Shown here: positions 61,257 through 64,000 of the stretch, piece after piece
Layout of the letters: every line of letters begins with the position of its first letter
Numbering within the stretch: position 1 is the stretch's first letter
DNA from: Panopea generosa
Taxonomy: Eukaryota; Mollusca; Bivalvia; Adapedonta; Hiatellidae
Length of the DNA stretch: 64,000 nucleotides
Direction: 5' to 3'
Assembly (NCBI GenBank): GCA_029582155.1
Contig: CM055911.1
Coordinates: 24,071,514 to 24,135,513 of the forward strand
The notes under the pieces: generated by a model
What the model saw: only the letters and a program-made list of their open reading frames with translations
Database searches by the model: none
Told to the model about the DNA's origin: nothing
Program-made: the position numbers and the translations under genes

Positions 61257-62134
61257 GTAAGTGGATTTTACTTACTTTAAAAAAGTGTTCTATAACAATA
61301 TTCTGTTTTACTTTACATATCGTATTGTTTGTGCAAAGGAGCAGTAAGTGCAACATTGCTTAAAACAATAAGATATGCTGATCTGTTTTTTCTAATTACC
61401 AGATTAAAATTAAATATCTTACAACGCTCTGGCGCATGCAACAAGGAACTTAATGGGGACATGCGCTGCATTTGTATTAGCATTTTTAAAACAGAAAATG
61501 CAACGGTTGTATGAACATGAATTGATATGATTATTCTGTGTGGACATTTTGTCGATATTTAGTATACTGATTTAATCTCAACGTACGGAACGTTTGTAAA
61601 GGTTAAAGAGCTGAAGTCTCAACGTTGGAGAAGTTTTCTTAATTCCTTAAACAGAGGCGCTGCATACGTGTTCGTTTATTCATTTTGTCCGACCCTTATC
61701 GTCAGTCTCCAGATGCTCAGGATTTTGAAAAGTAACCATCTATAGATTTAACTGATCGGTTTTATATTTTACACCGTACACATGTTATACAGTTGTGTTT
61801 GTAAGAGAGCAGTCCTGTACTTTTGTTTACACTGCCTCGTTTTATGATGTGGCAGCGAGGAAAGAACGAGGTTGGTTGCACCCGTTACAAAGGTTTAAAC
61901 TCTTTAGCAGCTGTTTTGCTACTTATTGTTCAATGCAATAAACTTTATTATAATTTCTTGCCGTTTTAGCGGTTGTATCTTTTGTACAGCATGCCTCTTA
62001 TTTGGCATAGATTTCTCTATTTTTGCATATTATGTTCATTTTAACATTTTCATTTTCATCCTCCACTTTATGCAAGCCTTTGTGTGAGACGGAGCGAATA
62101 TTTGTTACTACATTTGTGTCTTATCTTCCCACAG

Positions 62135-62270
62135 GACTGTCTACACGTATCCAGTACAACCGTATCACCAATCTCTATTATTGGACGCTCAACATCAGAC
62201 CACGTGACTTGTTCCCAATGCTGTTCTGTAGACGGTTGTAACAAGAAACTTTGTTCTTTTGGAATCCCCA
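62135..62270 (+). CDS. Exon 4: Ly6/uPAR domain, C-terminal part
   Basis: The acceptor TCTTCCCACAG ends at 62134 and the donor CCCA|GTAAGT is at 62271. It starts DCLHVS and ends with the diagnostic CSQCCSVDGCNKKLC, the CCxxDxCN signature of the family, followed by a short linker (SFGIP). Phase 0 in, phase 1 out. A frame shifted by one base runs open here but does not fit the splice phases. Confidence 0.88.
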
Positions 62271-62899
62271 GTAAGTTGCGTCATGCTAAAAATGTTTGAA
62301 CTTTTTGATTTCATCAATGTACTGCATATCAATGCCACTGCATCCCACATCCCTGTATATTGACAACTTAATGACCGGTTACTATAATAAATTTGCCTTT
62401 TTTTTATTTTGGGCGATTCCATAATCTTAAGAAGGGAAATAGTAGCTTTTTACTGACTCAAGATCTGAATCTAAATCAGCAAACCGAGCCATCACATGTA
62501 GTTATTGAATAGGTCTCGTATTACCAATATTTATTATAAAGAGGTAATTTAGAAATTATGTATGTAAATTTAGAAATTATGTATATAAATTGAGGGGAAG
62601 AATTTATCTAATATATGTTTCGTGGCAAATCCTAACTTTATTGTTGACATAAATAAAAATTTACATAATCAATTCACAATTGTGAGCATTCCTTGTAATA
62701 TTCATTGCGATAGTTGTAGCATCAGCAGCAAGAATAGATAGCAACAACAATGCTTTTGAGTCAACCAACCACAAAGCCTAGTAAGAGGTTGGTGTGACGA
62801 TGACCTTAATCTGACATCGTATTAACTGGATTGTATTTTATAATTTTTGTATTTTTTCTCCATTTCATATATTATGGTATTCTATTGCTTTTGATACAG

Positions 62900-63034
62900 T
62901 TGTTAACGAAATCGGCGACTGTAAAGATGACCCGAGTTTTGATTGTGAGCGAGTCAGTTCTATATTCGATGTCTGCACTGACGTGAATCACGCGAAAACC
63001 GTCTGTAGGAAATACTGCGGTTTGTGTAATGTCA
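62900..63034 (+). CDS. Exon 5: ShK domain
   Basis: The acceptor TTTTGATACAG ends at 62899 and the donor GTCA|GTAAGT is at 63035. A 135-nt exon, phase 1 at both ends, encodes a single six-cysteine module (DCKDD, FDC, DVC, TVC, KYC, GLC) with ShK-type spacing and the closing VCRKYCGLC. Known ShK modules in animals occur in secreted proteases and matrix proteins as well as in potassium-channel blockers; the context here points to a structural or adhesive module, not a toxin. Confidence 0.85.
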
Positions 63035-63269
63035 GTAAGTAACAATTCTTTATACTTTAAGCAGAATAGTAGAAGTGTAAATTGTGTGTATAGTTTTGCT
63101 TTCTATTCAATATATTGTGACAAGACAATGTTAAAATCAATAGCTTTCAAACCAAACTAATTTGTAAAGTTGCCTGACGTCACATATGACGTTACATCAT
63201 GTGTATCATTATCTTTATTTAATGCCTTTCAAATATAACGAAATTGAACCGTTTGTCATTATTAAAAAG

Positions 63270-63440
63270 TTGACGGCTCGTGGTCCTTTTGGTCAAACTG
63301 GACTAGCTGTGACGTTACATGTGAAAGTGGTCAGATGACAAGAACGCGCACCTGTTCAGATCCGGCACCTGCGCATGGAGGTCTTGATTGTGTAGGAAAT
63401 TCCACCCAACATAAACTTTGCACACTGGGAAAATGTCCGA
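63270..63440 (+). CDS. Exon 6: thrombospondin type-1 repeat
   Basis: The acceptor ATTATTAAAAAG ends at 63269 (weak pyrimidine tract) and the donor CCGA|GTAAGT is at 63441. A 171-nt exon, phase 1 at both ends, encodes one complete TSP1: WSFWSNWTSC, DVTCESGQ, MTRTRTC, GGLDC, KLC, GKCP, six cysteines in all. Two overlapping WxxW motifs suit C-mannosylation, and CDVTCESG fits the C-x2-T-C-x2-G O-fucosylation consensus. Sequons NWT and NST are present. Symmetric phase allows tandem repetition, so further TSP1 exons may follow. Confidence 0.92.
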
Positions 63441-63691
63441 GTAAGTTAAAACCTGTTTCATATTTCTATCAGTGTAATAATTACAGAATATGATTATGCT
63501 AAAGTGATTGCTGTTGACCTAAATCAATGAAGTACATAATTATAATAATTATATAGAATTCTTATATATGCCAGCAGAGTTACGAATGTATATTCATACA
63601 TTTCTCTGATTTCAATAGTCCATAACGCAACAATATACAAATACATCTAGCGACATTATATAAACTTAGGGACAGCAGTGAGCAGTTACTT

Positions 63692-64000
63692 TTCAATATT
63701 GGAGGTTAAAAACGTTACTCTAAGGGTCAGTTTCGTGTGGAATATGAAATGACATATAGTATTTCGATATTGACCTACCGTACTCTTCAATAATGGAGGT
63801 TGAGTAAGTTACGGTCATAGTCAGTTTCGTGTTGAATATAGAATGACATTTCGTCTTTCGATAGTGACCTTTGTTACTCTTCAATATTGGTGATTGAGAA
63901 GGTTACGGTCAGGGTCAGTTTCGTTTGGAATATAGAATGACATTTCGTCTTTCGATATTGAAATATGTTACTCTTCAAAATTGCAGGTTTAGTAGGTTAC
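63692..64000. repeat. 94-bp tandem repeat in the last visible intron, runs off the window
   Basis: TTCAATATTGGAGGTT-like starts recur at 63692, 63786, 63880 and 63974, exactly 94 bp apart. Units share GTTACGGTCAGGGTCAGTTT, CGTGTGGAATATAGAATGAC and TTTCGTCTTTCGATA. The array continues beyond the edge. Confidence 0.93.

Larger units (their letters stand above)
60104..64000 (+). other. Gene: secreted or surface Ly6-ShK-TSP1 multidomain protein, 3' incomplete
   Basis: Six coding segments (60104-60152, 60671-60750, 61188-61256, 62135-62270, 62900-63034, 63270-63440) join in phases 1, 0, 0, 1, 1 and encode about 213 residues before the window ends. Predicted order: signal peptide (1 to ~18), Ly6/uPAR domain (Cys21-Cys106), ShK domain (Cys119-Cys154), TSP1 repeat (Trp161-Cys212). 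The last donor at 63441 is intact, so more exons lie beyond 64000. The domains are known extracellular modules: Ly6 three-finger folds bind proteins or are GPI-anchored, ShK modules occur in metazoan secreted enzymes and adhesion proteins, and TSP1 repeats bind matrix and receptors. The function of this combination is not known to me. Membrane or GPI anchoring cannot be judged without the C-terminus. Confidence 0.85.

Overview
This is an AT-rich eukaryotic window, most likely from a bivalve mollusc. The evidence is GT-AG introns, an invertebrate-style multidomain secreted protein gene, several tRNA-derived SINE families, and dispersed elements with tandem core repeats and a GGAC/ACGG microsatellite that resemble bivalve 'pearl'/non-autonomous Helentron elements. 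The species cannot be named from the sequence. Organism and element family names are inference; there is no bacterial operon, CRISPR array or rRNA gene.

Only one gene is well supported. It lies at the right edge on the + strand, about 60.1 kb to beyond the window end. Six coding segments with compatible phases encode a signal peptide, a twelve-cysteine Ly6/uPAR-type domain, a six-cysteine ShK domain and a TSP1 repeat. The ShK and TSP1 modules are each a single symmetric phase-1 exon, as in exon-shuffled extracellular proteins. The gene continues past the edge. The first exon is ambiguous: a local exon at 60104 can use a GC donor or a GT donor in the same phase, and a separate TATA/CCAAT-associated signal-peptide exon at 4087-4126 also ends in phase 1.

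The left part (1-9 kb) holds a possible terminal exon (- strand, 1455-1595), the candidate promoter and exon near 4.0-4.1 kb, and a non-LTR retrotransposon relic on the - strand. That relic is split by a 2.6-kb TIR DNA transposon (5450-8081) flanked by TAA duplications. Taking the insertion out rejoins the retrotransposon reading frame exactly.

From 9 to 58 kb I find no intact gene. The region is a mosaic of SINE copies, pearl-like elements (11.5-14.4, 22.1-23.0 and 28.8-31.1 kb), a composite element with foldback arms and a degraded - strand coding relic (37.1-41.0 kb), and many unrelated tandem arrays: 36 bp (19.5-20.6), ~119 bp (20.6-21.3), ~149 bp (24.4-28.6), ~63 bp (34.3-36.0), ~64 bp (44.2-45.8), 47 bp (46.3-46.9), ~132 bp (47.1-49.4) and 93 bp (57.4-58.2). 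Most long open frames here are artefacts of arrays whose period is divisible by three. If the 4.1-kb exon belonged to the Ly6/ShK/TSP1 gene, this whole block would be one very long first intron; otherwise it is intergenic.
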